A DNA stretch of 64,000 nt from Pseudomonas sp. VD-NE ins (GCF_031882575.1 NZ_CP134772.1:1817001-1881000), one strand, 5' to 3'; shown: positions 14,853-24,842, counted from the first letter of the stretch. Notes: generated by a model not told the origin, from the letters alone. Program-made: numbers and translations.

Positions 14853-15683
14853 ATGGGCAGCATGCATCCCGTACAGGTGATCGCGGTGACCGGCGGCAAA
14901 GGTGGCGTCGGCAAGACTAACGTGTCAGTGAACTTGTCTCTGGCGCTGGCAGAGCTTGGCCGTCGGGTCATGCTGCTGGACGCCGATCTGGGACTGGCGA
15001 ACGTCGACGTTTTGTTGGGTCTGACCCCTAAACGCACACTGGCCGACGTGATCGAAGGCCGCTGCGAATTGCGCGACGTGCTGTTGCAAGGCCCCGGTGG
15101 CATTCGCATCGTGCCGGCGGCGTCCGGCACACAGAGCATGGTCCACCTGAGCCCGGCGCAACATGCCGGTCTGATTCAGGCGTTCAGCGACATCGGCGAC
15201 AATCTCGACGTACTGGTGATCGACACCGCTGCGGGTATTGGTGACTCGGTAGTCAGTTTCGTACGCGCCGCGCAAGAAGTGTTGCTGGTGGTCTGCGACG
15301 AGCCGACGTCCATTACCGACGCCTACGCGCTGATCAAATTGCTCAACCGCGATTACGGCATGAACCGCTTCCGCGTCCTCGCCAACATGGCGCAGAGCCC
15401 GCAGGAAGGGCGCAACCTGTTCGCCAAGTTGACCAAGGTCACGGATCGCTTCCTCGACGTCGCTCTACAATACGTCGGCGCCGTGCCTTACGACGAAAGC
15501 GTGCGTAAAGCGGTGCAGAAGCAGCGTGCGGTCTATGAAGCCTTCCCGCGTTCCAAGTGCGCGCTGGCGTTCAAGGCCATCGCGCAGAAGGTCGACACCT
15601 GGCCGCTGCCCGCCAACCCGCGCGGCCACCTTGAGTTTTTCGTCGAGCGCCTCGTGCAGCAAACGGCAGGGCCCGTGCTATGA
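14853..15683 (+). CDS. fleN: Flagellar number regulator FleN (MinD-like ATPase)
   Basis: 276 residues. Deviant Walker A motif KGGVGKT at residues 16-22, followed by 'DADLGLANVD' and 'VIDTAAGIGDSV' typical of ParA/MinD ATPases. FleN binds FleQ and restrains flagellar gene expression so that one polar flagellum (or a small tuft) forms. Its stop overlaps the fliA start (ATGA), linking the two in one transcript. Confidence 0.96.
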   Translation: MGSMHPVQVIAVTGGKGGVGKTNVSVNLSLALAELGRRVMLLDADLGLANVDVLLGLTPKRTLADVIEGRCELRDVLLQGPGGIRIVPAASGTQSMVHLSPAQHAGLIQAFSDIGDNLDVLVIDTAAGIGDSVVSFVRAAQEVLLVVCDEPTSITDAYALIKLLNRDYGMNRFRVLANMAQSPQEGRNLFAKLTKVTDRFLDVALQYVGAVPYDESVRKAVQKQRAVYEAFPRSKCALAFKAIAQKVDTWPLPANPRGHLEFFVERLVQQTAGPVL

Positions 15684-16420
15684 CCGCAAGCGGTATGAAC
15701 TACTACAAGAAGTCGGCACGTGACGCGCAGTACGAACTGATCGAGCGTTACGCGCCACTGGTCAAACGCATTGCCTACCACTTGCTGGCACGCTTGCCGG
15801 CGAGTGTGCAGGTTGAAGATTTGATCCAGGCCGGGATGATCGGTCTGCTCGAAGTCTCGACCAAATATGACGCCAGCAAAGGCGCCAGTTTCGAAACGTA
15901 CGCGGGCATTCGAATCCGCGGCGCGATGCTCGACGAAGTGCGCAAAGGGGACTGGGCGCCACGCTCGGTTCACCGCAATACCCGGATGGTCAGCGACGCG
16001 ATTCGCTCAATTGAAGCTAAAACCGGCCGTGATGCTAAAGATCACGAGGTTGCGGCCGAACTCCAATTGAGTCTCGACGATTACTACGGGATTTTGAATG
16101 ACACCTTGGGCAGCCGCCTGTTCAGTTTCGACGACCTGCTGCAGGACGGCGAACACGAAGGGCTGCACGAGGATGGCGCGAGTGCTCATCTTGAGCCGTC
16201 ACGCGATCTGGAAGATGAACGTTTCCAGGCAGCGCTGGCGGACGCGATTGCCAATTTGCCGGAGCGTGAGCGACTGGTGTTGGCGCTGTACTACGACGAA
16301 GAGCTGAACCTCAAGGAGATCGGTGAAGTCCTTGGCGTCAGTGAATCGCGGGTCAGCCAGTTACACAGCCAGTGCGCGGCCCGTTTGCGGGGGCGTTTGG
16401 GGGAGTGGCGAGCGCGCTGA
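15680..16420 (+). CDS. fliA: Flagellar sigma factor FliA (sigma-28)
   Basis: 246 residues with sigma-70 regions 2 ('VEDLIQAGMIGLLEVSTKYD', -10 recognition), 3, and 4 (helix-turn-helix 'LNLKEIGEVLGVSESRVSQLHSQ'). It directs late flagellar and chemotaxis transcription and is held by FlgM until hook completion. It starts within the fleN stop. Confidence 0.97.
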   Translation: MTASGMNYYKKSARDAQYELIERYAPLVKRIAYHLLARLPASVQVEDLIQAGMIGLLEVSTKYDASKGASFETYAGIRIRGAMLDEVRKGDWAPRSVHRNTRMVSDAIRSIEAKTGRDAKDHEVAAELQLSLDDYYGILNDTLGSRLFSFDDLLQDGEHEGLHEDGASAHLEPSRDLEDERFQAALADAIANLPERERLVLALYYDEELNLKEIGEVLGVSESRVSQLHSQCAARLRGRLGEWRAR

Positions 16421-16586
16421 AGGCAGTGTGGGGACACTGCGAACGAGGCTGGTGCGGTGATGAACGGCACCGGTCTTGCTCTGTTGTGCTCCAGACAGTC
16501 TTCGAGTGCTGCGCCGATTGATTGAAGTGGCGCGTCCAGGTGCTGGGCGCGTTTAAGACTGCTTGGAGGTCGAATTGAACAAAGAC

Positions 16587-16958
16587 ATGAAAATCCTCAT
16601 CGTTGATGACTTCTCAACGATGCGGCGGATCATCAAGAACCTGCTGCGTGATCTTGGGTTCACCAACACCGTCGAGGCTGACGATGGCGTGACTGCCATT
16701 CCAGTGCTCAACAGCGGAAGCATCGACTTTCTGGTAACAGACTGGAACATGCCGGGCATGACCGGTATCGACCTGCTGCGCCACGTGCGTGCCGATGAAA
16801 AACTCAAGCACCTGCCAGTGCTGATGGTGACTGCAGAAGCCAAGCGCGAGCAGATCATTGAAGCCGCTCAGGCCGGTGTAAACGGCTACGTAGTCAAACC
16901 TTTCACGGCTCAGGCGTTGAAAGACAAAATCGAGAAGATTTTCGAACGCATCGGCTGA
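16587..16958 (+). CDS. cheY: Chemotaxis response regulator CheY
   Basis: 123 residues of receiver domain: acidic pair D7-D8, phosphorylation site D52 ('TDWNMPG'), T82 and K104 ('VVKPF'). Phospho-CheY binds FliM to reverse the motor. The ATG at 16587 is the conserved start, but GGAGGT (16565-16570) is better placed for an in-frame TTG at 16575, so four extra residues (MNKD) are possible. A GCCGATTG at 16513-16520 recalls the -10 of FliA promoters, but its -35 partner is poor. Confidence 0.95.
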   Translation: MKILIVDDFSTMRRIIKNLLRDLGFTNTVEADDGVTAIPVLNSGSIDFLVTDWNMPGMTGIDLLRHVRADEKLKHLPVLMVTAEAKREQIIEAAQAGVNGYVVKPFTAQALKDKIEKIFERIG

Positions 16959-16976
16959 TGAACGCGCGGGGGAGCT

Positions 16977-17765
16977 ATGGAGCATAACGAATCTTCACAG
17001 GGCGATTTCGAGTCGACCCTGAAAAAACACGCGGTCGAACTGGTCGAAAGCCTTGAAAAAGGCAGGTTCGGCGACGCTGTGCAACTGATCCATGAGCTCA
17101 ATCAGACCCGTGACCGTGGCCTGTACCAGGAAGTGGGCAAGCTCACACGTGAATTGCACAGTGCGATCGTCAACTTCCAGATCGATCCGAACATGCCGCA
17201 GGCCGAGGAAGTGTCGCAAATCACCGACGCCACCGAACGCCTGGGCTATGTGGTCAAGCTGACAGAGGCCGCGGCCAACCGCACCATGGATCTGGTGGAA
17301 AGCGCCACGCCGGTGGTCAATGGTCTGGCTGACGAAGCCCAGACGTTGAGCGCCGATTGGGGCCGCTTCATGCGTCGCGAGGTCGGGGCTGAAGAGTTCC
17401 GTGAACTGGCGCGCCGGGTCGACGGTTTTCTGTCACGCAGCAGCACGGACAACCGTGCGGTGTCGAGCAATCTCAACGACATCCTGCTGGCCCAGGATTA
17501 CCAGGACCTCACCGGTCAGGTGATCAAGCGTGTGACCCAACTGGTCACCGAAGTCGAAAGCAATTTGCTCAAACTCGTGCTCATGGCCAGTCAGGTCGAC
17601 CGCTTTGCGGGCATCGAACATGACCGCGCCGCGATGCTTGCAGAAAAAGATCCACAAAAACATCTCTCGCAGGGTGAAGGTCCGCAGATTCATGCCGATA
17701 AACGAGAAGACGTTGTGTCCGGTCAGGACGATGTGGACGATTTGTTATCCAGCCTCGGGTTCTAG
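16977..17765 (+). CDS. cheZ: CheY phosphatase CheZ
   Basis: 262 residues, largely helical. The catalytic motif region 'LLAQDYQDLTGQVIKRV' includes the Gln that positions the attacking water. The C-terminal end 'SGQDDVDDLLSSLGF' is the typical CheY-binding tail. It removes phosphate from CheY. Gene order cheY-cheZ-cheA is standard for the main chemotaxis operon. Confidence 0.96.
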   Translation: MEHNESSQGDFESTLKKHAVELVESLEKGRFGDAVQLIHELNQTRDRGLYQEVGKLTRELHSAIVNFQIDPNMPQAEEVSQITDATERLGYVVKLTEAAANRTMDLVESATPVVNGLADEAQTLSADWGRFMRREVGAEEFRELARRVDGFLSRSSTDNRAVSSNLNDILLAQDYQDLTGQVIKRVTQLVTEVESNLLKLVLMASQVDRFAGIEHDRAAMLAEKDPQKHLSQGEGPQIHADKREDVVSGQDDVDDLLSSLGF

Positions 17766-17819
17766 AGTTTTGGAATTTTAGGTTTTTTGGGTTTTTAGAC
17801 CTGTAGGAGCACCCCATTA

Positions 17820-20090
17820 ATGAGCTTCGGCGCCGATGAAGAGATCCTTCAGGATTTCCTGGTTGAGGCCGGCGAGATTCTTGAGCAACTGTCCGAACAA
17901 CTGGTCGAGCTGGAAAGCCGTCCGGATGACGCAGATCTGCTCAACGCAATTTTTCGCGGTTTCCACACTGTAAAAGGGGGCGCCGGCTTCCTTCAGCTCA
18001 ATGAGCTGGTGGAGTGCTGTCACATCGCCGAAAACGTGTTCGACATCCTGCGCAAGGGTGAACGTCGCGTTGATGCAGAACTGATGGACGTTGTCCTCGA
18101 AGCGCTGGACGCGGTGAACAGCATGTTCACTGAGGTTCGTGAGCGTGCGCCGATCACCGCGGCCACCCCGGAACTGCTGGCCGCCCTGGCGCGTCTGGCC
18201 GAACCGCAATCGGCGGACACAGCCCCGGCTTCGCCAGTGGCCGAGATGATCGAAGAACTGGTCGTCGAAGGCGACGCGTCGGGCGACATCACCGATAACG
18301 AATTTGAACAGCTGTTGGACTCGCTGAACGCCGTCAAGGCTGAAGCCGAAGCCCCGGCCGCTGCTGCCCCTGTGCAAACGGCCGCTGAAGCCGCGAGCGA
18401 TGAAATCACCGATGCCGAGTTCGAGTCTTTGCTCGATCAACTGCACGGCAAGGGCCAGTTTGCGGTGGACGCGGTTGCGCCAGCGGCGGCAGCCCCTGCG
18501 GCTCCGGCCAAGGGCGACAGCTCTGATATCACCGACGACGAATTCGAAGCCCTGCTCGATCAGTTGCATGGCAAGGGCAACTTTGCCGTCGATGCGCTGG
18601 AGTCGGCGATTGCGTCGGCACCTGCGCCAGCCGCACCGGTTGCTGCGGCGGCCGGTAGCGATCTGATCAGCGATCACGAGTTCGAATCGCTGCTCGACGA
18701 ATTGCACGGCAAAGGCAAGTTCTCCGAAGTCGGCACCGCCGCTGCTGGCAGAGCTTCGACCGTCACCACACCGGCTGCCAAGGCACCGGCCGCTGCTGCA
18801 GCGCCCAAGCCTGCTGCCAAGCCTGAGCCGAAAGCCGAAGCGCCAAAACCGGCCGCCGCTGCTGCACCGGCTCCGGCCCGTGCGCCGGCAACACCGCCAC
18901 CGGAAAAACCGGCGAGCGAAGCCGAAACCACCGTGCGCGTCGACACGGCACGTCTCGACGAAATCATGAACATGGTTGGCGAGCTGGTGCTGGTGCGTAA
19001 CCGTCTCGTGCGTCTGGGCCTGAACAGCGGCGATGAAGCCATGCAAAAGGCCGTGTCGAACCTCGACGTGGTCACGGCTGACTTGCAGACCGCCGTTATG
19101 AAGACGCGGATGCAGCCAATCAAGAAAGTCTTCGGGCGCTTCCCGCGTCTGGTTCGAGATCTGGCGCGTCAGCTCAAGAAAGAGATCAACCTGGAACTGG
19201 TGGGTGAAGAAACCGACCTCGACAAAAACCTTGTCGAGGCCCTGGCCGACCCGCTGGTCCACTTGGTGCGCAACGCCGTCGACCACGGCATCGAGTCGCC
19301 GGAAGAACGCGAAGCGTCGGGCAAGGCCCGTGGCGGTCGCGTGGTACTGGCAGCCGAGCAAGAGGGCGACCATATCCTGCTGTCGATTTCCGATGACGGC
19401 AAAGGCATGGACCCGAACGTCCTGCGCGCCATTGCGGTAAAACGCGGCGTGATGGACAAGGACGCGGCCGATCGCCTCAGCGATACCGAGTGCTACAACC
19501 TGATTTTCGCCCCGGGTTTCTCGACCAAGACCGAGATCTCCGACGTGTCCGGCCGCGGTGTCGGCATGGACGTGGTGAAGACCAAGATTTCCCAGCTCAA
19601 CGGTTCGATCAACATTTACTCGACCAAGGGCCAGGGCTCGAAGATCGTCATCAAGGTGCCGCTGACCCTCGCGATCATGCCAACCCTGATGGTGATGCTC
19701 GGCAATCAGGCGTTTGCGTTCCCGTTGGTCAACGTCAACGAAATCTTCCACCTCGACCTGTCGACCACCAACGTCGTCGACGGTCAGGAAGTGGTGATCG
19801 TGCGGGACAAGGCGCTGCCATTGTTCTACCTCAAGCGCTGGCTGGTCAGCTCCGCCGCTCACGAAGAGCAGCGTGAAGGCCACGTGGTGATCCTTTCGGT
19901 GGGCACTCAGCGGATCGGCTTCGTCGTCGATCAACTGGTCGGTCAGGAAGAAGTGGTCATCAAGCCATTGGGCAAAATGCTGCAGGGCACTCCGGGCATG
20001 TCCGGCGCCACCATTACCGGTGACGGCCGCATCGCGCTGATTCTCGATGTTCCAAGCATGCTCAAGCGTTACGCCGCACGGCGTATTTGA
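17820..20090 (+). CDS. cheA: Chemotaxis histidine kinase CheA
   Basis: 756 residues. Hpt domain with phospho-acceptor H49 ('FHTVKGGAGF'); a long Ala/Pro-rich middle that carries four repeats of the form I-[TS]-D-x-E-F-E-x-L-L-D starting at residues 157, 196, 237 and 283, three of them followed by HGKG; then dimerisation (from about residue 375), HATPase ('HLVRNAVDHGIES', 'GRGVGMDVVK') and CheW-like regulatory domains. The repeats may be CheY/CheB docking or array-contact segments. It ends just before cheB. Confidence 0.96.
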   Translation: MSFGADEEILQDFLVEAGEILEQLSEQLVELESRPDDADLLNAIFRGFHTVKGGAGFLQLNELVECCHIAENVFDILRKGERRVDAELMDVVLEALDAVNSMFTEVRERAPITAATPELLAALARLAEPQSADTAPASPVAEMIEELVVEGDASGDITDNEFEQLLDSLNAVKAEAEAPAAAAPVQTAAEAASDEITDAEFESLLDQLHGKGQFAVDAVAPAAAAPAAPAKGDSSDITDDEFEALLDQLHGKGNFAVDALESAIASAPAPAAPVAAAAGSDLISDHEFESLLDELHGKGKFSEVGTAAAGRASTVTTPAAKAPAAAAAPKPAAKPEPKAEAPKPAAAAAPAPARAPATPPPEKPASEAETTVRVDTARLDEIMNMVGELVLVRNRLVRLGLNSGDEAMQKAVSNLDVVTADLQTAVMKTRMQPIKKVFGRFPRLVRDLARQLKKEINLELVGEETDLDKNLVEALADPLVHLVRNAVDHGIESPEEREASGKARGGRVVLAAEQEGDHILLSISDDGKGMDPNVLRAIAVKRGVMDKDAADRLSDTECYNLIFAPGFSTKTEISDVSGRGVGMDVVKTKISQLNGSINIYSTKGQGSKIVIKVPLTLAIMPTLMVMLGNQAFAFPLVNVNEIFHLDLSTTNVVDGQEVVIVRDKALPLFYLKRWLVSSAAHEEQREGHVVILSVGTQRIGFVVDQLVGQEEVVIKPLGKMLQGTPGMSGATITGDGRIALILDVPSMLKRYAARRI

Positions 20091-20139
20091 ATCCGGGGCG
20101 GCGGGGCGATAACGTCCCGCCGCACCTAATGGAGTGTTT

Positions 20140-21285
20140 ATGGCAGTCAAAGTCCTGGTGGTGGACGATTCGGGTTTTTTCCGCCGCCGCGTCTCGGAAA
20201 TTCTTTCTGCGGATCCGAGCATTCAGGTGGTCGGCACCGCAACCAACGGTAAAGAGGCGATTGATCAGGCGCTGGCGCTCAAGCCGGACGTGATCACCAT
20301 GGACTACGAGATGCCGATGATGGACGGCATCACGGCAGTGCGGCACATCATGCAGCGCTGCCCGACCCCGGTGTTGATGTTCTCCTCGCTGACCCACGAA
20401 GGCGCCCGGGTCACCCTCGATGCGCTGGACGCCGGCGCGGTGGATTTCCTGCCGAAGAATTTCGAAGACATCTCGCGTAACCCAGAGAAGGTCAAGCAAC
20501 TGTTGTGCGAAAAGGTCCATAGCATTTCGCGCAGTAACCGTCGTTTCAGTGCTTACAGCGCACCTGCGCCAGTAGCTGCTCCTGCGCCTGCACCGACCCC
20601 AGCTGCGTCCAGCTTCAGCAGCCACAGCAGTCACAGCACCAGTGCGCCAACGCGTCCGGCTCCAGCTCCAGCGCCAACTCGCGCCCCGGCCGCCAGCGCG
20701 TCGTCGCCGGCGCCGAAACGCAAGGCCTACAAACTGGTTGCCATCGGTACTTCAACTGGCGGCCCAGTGGCCCTGCAACGCGTGCTGACTCAGTTGCCAG
20801 CGAACTTCCCGGCACCGATCGTGTTGATCCAGCACATGCCGGCGGCGTTCACCAAGGCCTTCGCCGAGCGTCTCGACAAGCTCTGCCGCATCAGCGTCAA
20901 GGAAGCCGAGGATGGCGACATCCTGCGTCCGGGCCTGGCGTTGCTCGCGCCGGGTGGCAAGCAAATGATGATCGACGGCCGTGGCGCGGTGAAAATCCTC
21001 CCGGGCGACGAGCGTCTGAACTACAAGCCGTGCGTGGACATCACCTTCGGTTCGGCGGCGAAATCCTACGGCGACAAAGTTCTGGCGGTGGTGTTGACCG
21101 GCATGGGCGCCGACGGCCGTGAAGGCGCGCGTCTGCTCAAGCAGGGCGGCAGCGCCGTGTGGGCGCAAGACGAAGCTAGTTGCGTGATCTACGGCATGCC
21201 AATGGCCATCGTCAAAGCTGACCTCGCCGACGCGGTGTACAGCCTCGACGACATCGGCAAACACATTGTCGAGGCGTGTATCTGA
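20140..21285 (+). CDS. cheB: Chemotaxis methylesterase/deamidase CheB
   Basis: 381 residues. The ATG at 20140 has GGAG five bases upstream. Receiver domain with D9-D10 and phosphorylation site D55 ('TMDYEMP'), an unusually long Ala/Pro/Ser linker (about residues 140-200), then the esterase domain with Ser ('GTSTGGP'), His ('QHMP') and Asp ('GMGADGREG') of the catalytic triad. It resets receptor methylation. The stop overlaps the motC start. Confidence 0.96.
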   Translation: MAVKVLVVDDSGFFRRRVSEILSADPSIQVVGTATNGKEAIDQALALKPDVITMDYEMPMMDGITAVRHIMQRCPTPVLMFSSLTHEGARVTLDALDAGAVDFLPKNFEDISRNPEKVKQLLCEKVHSISRSNRRFSAYSAPAPVAAPAPAPTPAASSFSSHSSHSTSAPTRPAPAPAPTRAPAASASSPAPKRKAYKLVAIGTSTGGPVALQRVLTQLPANFPAPIVLIQHMPAAFTKAFAERLDKLCRISVKEAEDGDILRPGLALLAPGGKQMMIDGRGAVKILPGDERLNYKPCVDITFGSAAKSYGDKVLAVVLTGMGADGREGARLLKQGGSAVWAQDEASCVIYGMPMAIVKADLADAVYSLDDIGKHIVEACI

Positions 21286-22025
21286 TGGATGTTTTAAGCC
21301 TTATCGGGATCATCATGGCGTTCGTCGCCATCATCGGTGGTAACTACCTTGAAGGTGGTCATCTCGGTGCGCTGGCCAACGGCCCGGCGGCATTGATCGT
21401 ACTGGGCGGCACCATCGGTGCCGCACTGCTGCAATCGCCGATGAGCGCGTTCAAGCGCGCCATGCAGATCCTCGCCTGGATTCTGTTTCCGCCACGGGTC
21501 GATCTGGCCGGTGGCATTGATCGCGTCGTCAACTGGAGTCTCACCGCGCGCAAGGAAGGCCTGCTGGGCCTTGAAGGCGTGGCCGATGCCGAACCCGACA
21601 ATTACTCGCGCAAAGGCTTGCAATTGCTGGTCGACGGTGCCGAGCCGGAAGCGATCCGTAGCATCCTCGAGGTGGATTTCTACACCCAGGAAGCCCGCGA
21701 CATCGAAGCCGCAAAAGTCTTTGAAAGCATGGGCGGCTACGCGCCAACCATCGGCATCATCGGTGCGGTGATGGGCCTGATCCATGTGATGGGTAACCTC
21801 GCGGATCCAACACAACTGGGCAGCGGCATCGCCGTGGCGTTTGTCGCGACCATTTACGGCGTGGCCAGTGCCAACCTGGTGTTGCTGCCGATTGCCGCCA
21901 AGCTGAAGTCAATTGCGTTGCGGCAGTCGCGTTATCGCGAAATGTTGTTGGAAGGGATCCTGTCGATCGCCGAAGGTGAAAACCCTCGCTCCATTGAGTT
22001 GAAGCTGCAAGGCTTCATGGATTAA
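21285..22025 (+). CDS. motC: Flagellar stator protein MotC (MotA family)
   Basis: 246 residues, four membrane segments, with the MotA-type 'GGYAPTIGIIGAVMGLIHVMGNL' loop into TM3. With MotD it forms the second proton stator of pseudomonads. The start (ATG at 21285) shares one base with the cheB stop (TGATG). An upstream GTG at 21276 is less likely. Confidence 0.95.
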   Translation: MDVLSLIGIIMAFVAIIGGNYLEGGHLGALANGPAALIVLGGTIGAALLQSPMSAFKRAMQILAWILFPPRVDLAGGIDRVVNWSLTARKEGLLGLEGVADAEPDNYSRKGLQLLVDGAEPEAIRSILEVDFYTQEARDIEAAKVFESMGGYAPTIGIIGAVMGLIHVMGNLADPTQLGSGIAVAFVATIYGVASANLVLLPIAAKLKSIALRQSRYREMLLEGILSIAEGENPRSIELKLQGFMD

Positions 22026-22037
22026 GGGAATAACCTC

Positions 22038-22928
22038 ATGGCTCGTCGCAGGCATCAGGAAGAACACGTCAACCACGAGCGCTGGCTCGTGTCCTACGCG
22101 GATTTCATCACGTTGCTGTTCGCGTTCTTCGTGGTGATGTACTCGATTTCGTCGATCAACGAAGGCAAGTACAAGGAAATTTCCGAAGCGCTGGTCGGCG
22201 TATTCAAAGACTCCGACCGCGCGCTCAAACCGATCCCGATTGGCGACGAGCGGCCGAAAACCGTGACCCCGGCCAAGCCGCTGGTCAAGGACGCCGAGCA
22301 GATCGACGCCGGTATCGCCGGCGCCAGCGATCCGCTGAAAAGCATCGCCGATGACATCAGCGCTGCGTTCGGCGACTTGATCAGTTCCAACCAGATGACC
22401 GTGCGCGGCAACGAACTGTGGGTCGAGATCGAGCTCAACTCCAGCCTGTTGTTCGGCAGCGGCGACGCCATGCCGAGTGACATCGCCTTCAACATCATCG
22501 ACAAGGTTGCGGCGATTCTGAAACCGTTCGACAACCCGATTCACGTCGAAGGCTTCACCGATGATCAACCGATCCGCACCGCGCAGTACCCGACCAACTG
22601 GGAGCTGTCCTCGGCGCGTTCGGCGAGCATCGTGCGCATGCTGGCGATGCAGGGTGTGAACCCTGGCCGATTGGCATCGGTGGGTTACGGCGAGTTTCAA
22701 CCGGTGGCCAACAACGCTACCGCTGAAGGCCGAGGGAAAAACCGCCGGGTGGTTCTGGTGGTCTCGCGAAATCTCGATGTACGGCGCAGCCTCACGGGCA
22801 CCGGAACCGCTAACGCGCAACCGGACGCTGCATTGAAGCGGGCTGGCACACAAACTGCACCGACCCCGGTCAAGACGCCGGGACGCGAGAGTGCCGTCAA
22901 TTCTCCGTCACCCGCATTAACACGCTGA
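22038..22928 (+). CDS. motD: Flagellar stator protein MotD (MotB family)
   Basis: 296 residues. A single N-terminal membrane segment with the proton-carrying Asp in 'SYADFITLLFAFFVVMY', a plug/linker, and a C-terminal OmpA-like peptidoglycan-binding domain ('HVEGFTDDQP', 'NRRVVLVV'). It anchors the MotC/MotD stator to the cell wall. Confidence 0.95.
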   Translation: MARRRHQEEHVNHERWLVSYADFITLLFAFFVVMYSISSINEGKYKEISEALVGVFKDSDRALKPIPIGDERPKTVTPAKPLVKDAEQIDAGIAGASDPLKSIADDISAAFGDLISSNQMTVRGNELWVEIELNSSLLFGSGDAMPSDIAFNIIDKVAAILKPFDNPIHVEGFTDDQPIRTAQYPTNWELSSARSASIVRMLAMQGVNPGRLASVGYGEFQPVANNATAEGRGKNRRVVLVVSRNLDVRRSLTGTGTANAQPDAALKRAGTQTAPTPVKTPGRESAVNSPSPALTR

Positions 22929-22971
22929 GCTATGTCTCGGTCGAGCATATCGGCCGGGAGGAACGAACTGA

Positions 22972-23760
22972 ATGAGAGTCTGGGCAGTCGCCAATCAAAA
23001 GGGTGGTGTCGGTAAAACCACATCTTCCATCGCTTTAGCCGGGTTGCTGGCCGAGGCGGGCAAGCGCGTGGTTGTGGTCGATCTCGACCCGCACGGCTCG
23101 ATGACCAGCTATTTCGGTTACGATCCCGACAGCCTGGAACACAGCAACTACGACCTGTTTCTGCACAAGGGCAGCGTGCCGCAAGGCCTGCCGGGGCAGT
23201 TGCTGTTGTCGACCAGTGACGAACGCATTTCCCTGCTGCCATCGAGCACCGCACTGGCGACCCTTGAGCGTCAGTCGCCGGGGCAGAGTGGCCTCGGTCT
23301 GGTGATCGCCAAGAGTCTGGCGCAACTGTGGCAGGACTTCGATTACGCTGTGATCGACAGCCCGCCGTTGCTCGGCGTGCTGATGGTCAACGCCCTCGCG
23401 GCGAGCCAGCAATTGGTGATTCCGGTGCAGACCGAACACTTGGCCGTCAAAGGTCTGGAACGCATGGTCAACACCTTGGCGATGATCAACCGCTCGCGCA
23501 AACAGGCGCTGCCGTTCAGCATCGTGCCGACCCTGTTCGATCGCCGTACCCAGGCCTCGATGCACACCTTGCGTGTGCTGCGTGACAAATTCCCGGAAGA
23601 GATCTGGCAGGGTTATATCCCGGTCGACACTCGTCTGCGCGATGCCAGCCGTGCCGGTGTCACGCCTTCGCAATTCGACGGCAAGAGCCGTGGCGTGCTG
23701 GCCTACCGCGCGCTGCTCAAGCATCTGTTGGCGCAACAACTTGTTCCGCAGGTGGCTTGA
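22972..23760 (+). CDS. parC: Polar chemotaxis-array ATPase ParC (ParA family)
   Basis: 262 residues with the deviant Walker A motif KGGVGKT at residues 10-16 and 'VIDSPPLLGVL' Walker B. In Vibrio and Pseudomonas a ParA-like ATPase encoded beside a CheW-like partner (ParP) places chemotaxis arrays at the pole; position between motD and the CheW-like gene supports that assignment. Confidence 0.9.
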   Translation: MRVWAVANQKGGVGKTTSSIALAGLLAEAGKRVVVVDLDPHGSMTSYFGYDPDSLEHSNYDLFLHKGSVPQGLPGQLLLSTSDERISLLPSSTALATLERQSPGQSGLGLVIAKSLAQLWQDFDYAVIDSPPLLGVLMVNALAASQQLVIPVQTEHLAVKGLERMVNTLAMINRSRKQALPFSIVPTLFDRRTQASMHTLRVLRDKFPEEIWQGYIPVDTRLRDASRAGVTPSQFDGKSRGVLAYRALLKHLLAQQLVPQVA

Positions 23761-23775
23761 ATGACGTTGAACCTT

Positions 23776-23865
23776 GTAGGAGCTGCCGCAGGCTGCGATC
23801 TTTTGATCTTGCTTAGTGGCGCTCCTGAAAAGATCAAAAGATCGCAGCCTGCGGCAGCTCCTACA
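23776..23865. repeat. REP pair, class II (TAGGAGCTGCCGCAGGCTGC type), inside operon
   Basis: Two inverted copies (23777-23810 and 23829-23864) able to form a very long hairpin. They fill the gap between parC and parP, ending 12 bases before the parP start, so the element could affect expression of parP and the downstream cheW. Confidence 0.9.
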
Positions 23866-23876
23866 TGGGGTTGCGT

Positions 23877-24842
23877 ATGAATCGGCCGGTCAAGTTGACG
23901 TCGAAGCCGCAATTGGCGCTGCAGTCTTATCTGGATAATTTGCTGCAGGAAATTCCTGACGAGCTGCCGCCGGTCATTGAGGCGCAGCCTGAAGTTGTCG
24001 AAAGCACCGAGGCACTGGACGAGTTCCAGGCTGCGGTGCTGGAAGAGCAGGCGCGTGATGCGCAGAAGGCTGCCAAACCTGTCGCACCGGTTGTTGCGCC
24101 TGCCGCCGCAGCGGTCGCCAAGGCACCGGTTGCATTGATCGAAGAAGCCGAGCCGGTTCGCGCGTCCGTTTCGACACTGGCACCGCTGCTGCAAACCCAG
24201 TTGCTGAAAACCGCGCCGGAACCGGCGGTGGTCGAACCGGCTCCAGCTCCAGTTGCACCCGCACCCGCGCCTGTCGAGCAGACGCTGGTGCCGCCGCTGG
24301 TGGAAGTGCATCTGCCGCCGAACAACACGCCACCACCGGTGGAAACCGATGGCCGTCCGGCCTGGGCCTCCGAAGCGTTCGAATGCCTGTTGTTCGACGT
24401 CGCCGGGCTGACCTTGGCCGTGCCGCTGGTGTGCCTTGGCTCGATCTATTCGCTGGCCGGCCACGAGCTGACGCCGCTGTTCGGTCAGCCGGAGTGGTTC
24501 CTCGGGATCCTGCCGAGCCAGGCCGGTAATTTGAAAGTTTTGGACACGGCACGCTGGGTCATGCCGGATCGCTACCGCGATGACTTCCGTCAGGGCCTGC
24601 AGTACGTGATTTCGGTACAAGGTTACGAGTGGGGCCTGGCGGTGCATCAGGTCAGTCGCTCGTTGCGTCTGGACCCGAATGAAATTAAATGGAGAAGTCA
24701 CCGGGGTCAGCGGCCATGGCTCGCCGGCACGGTGATTGAACACATGTGCGCCTTGCTTGACGTTTCCGCACTGGCCGAGTTGATCGCCAGCGGTGGGGCA
24801 AAACACATGTCCGGCAGTAAGCCGAATCACAAACCTACATAA
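23877..24842 (+). CDS. parP: CheW-like array protein ParP
   Basis: 321 residues: short N-terminal segment, a long Pro/Ala/Val-rich linker (about 55-160), and a C-terminal CheW-type domain ('ECLLFDVAGLTLAVPLVCLGSI'). ParP links ParC to CheA/receptor arrays. The start is taken at ATG 23877 (MNRPVK); an ATG at 23865 inside the REP adds four residues. Close to the REP pair, the ribosome site is weak (GGGG). Confidence 0.88.
   Translation: MNRPVKLTSKPQLALQSYLDNLLQEIPDELPPVIEAQPEVVESTEALDEFQAAVLEEQARDAQKAAKPVAPVVAPAAAAVAKAPVALIEEAEPVRASVSTLAPLLQTQLLKTAPEPAVVEPAPAPVAPAPAPVEQTLVPPLVEVHLPPNNTPPPVETDGRPAWASEAFECLLFDVAGLTLAVPLVCLGSIYSLAGHELTPLFGQPEWFLGILPSQAGNLKVLDTARWVMPDRYRDDFRQGLQYVISVQGYEWGLAVHQVSRSLRLDPNEIKWRSHRGQRPWLAGTVIEHMCALLDVSALAELIASGGAKHMSGSKPNHKPT

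Noticed and set aside
16498..16520. FliA (sigma-28) promoter before cheY
   Set aside because: GCCGATTG is present but the -35 part does not match, so I did not list it as a feature.
17817..20222. 801-residue open frame antisense to cheA
   Set aside because: A shadow of high-GC third-position bias; no ribosome site, no domain, and cheA on the other strand is certain. The same applies to long antisense frames at 30273-32789, 57636-59279, 12032-13348 and 28982-30160.
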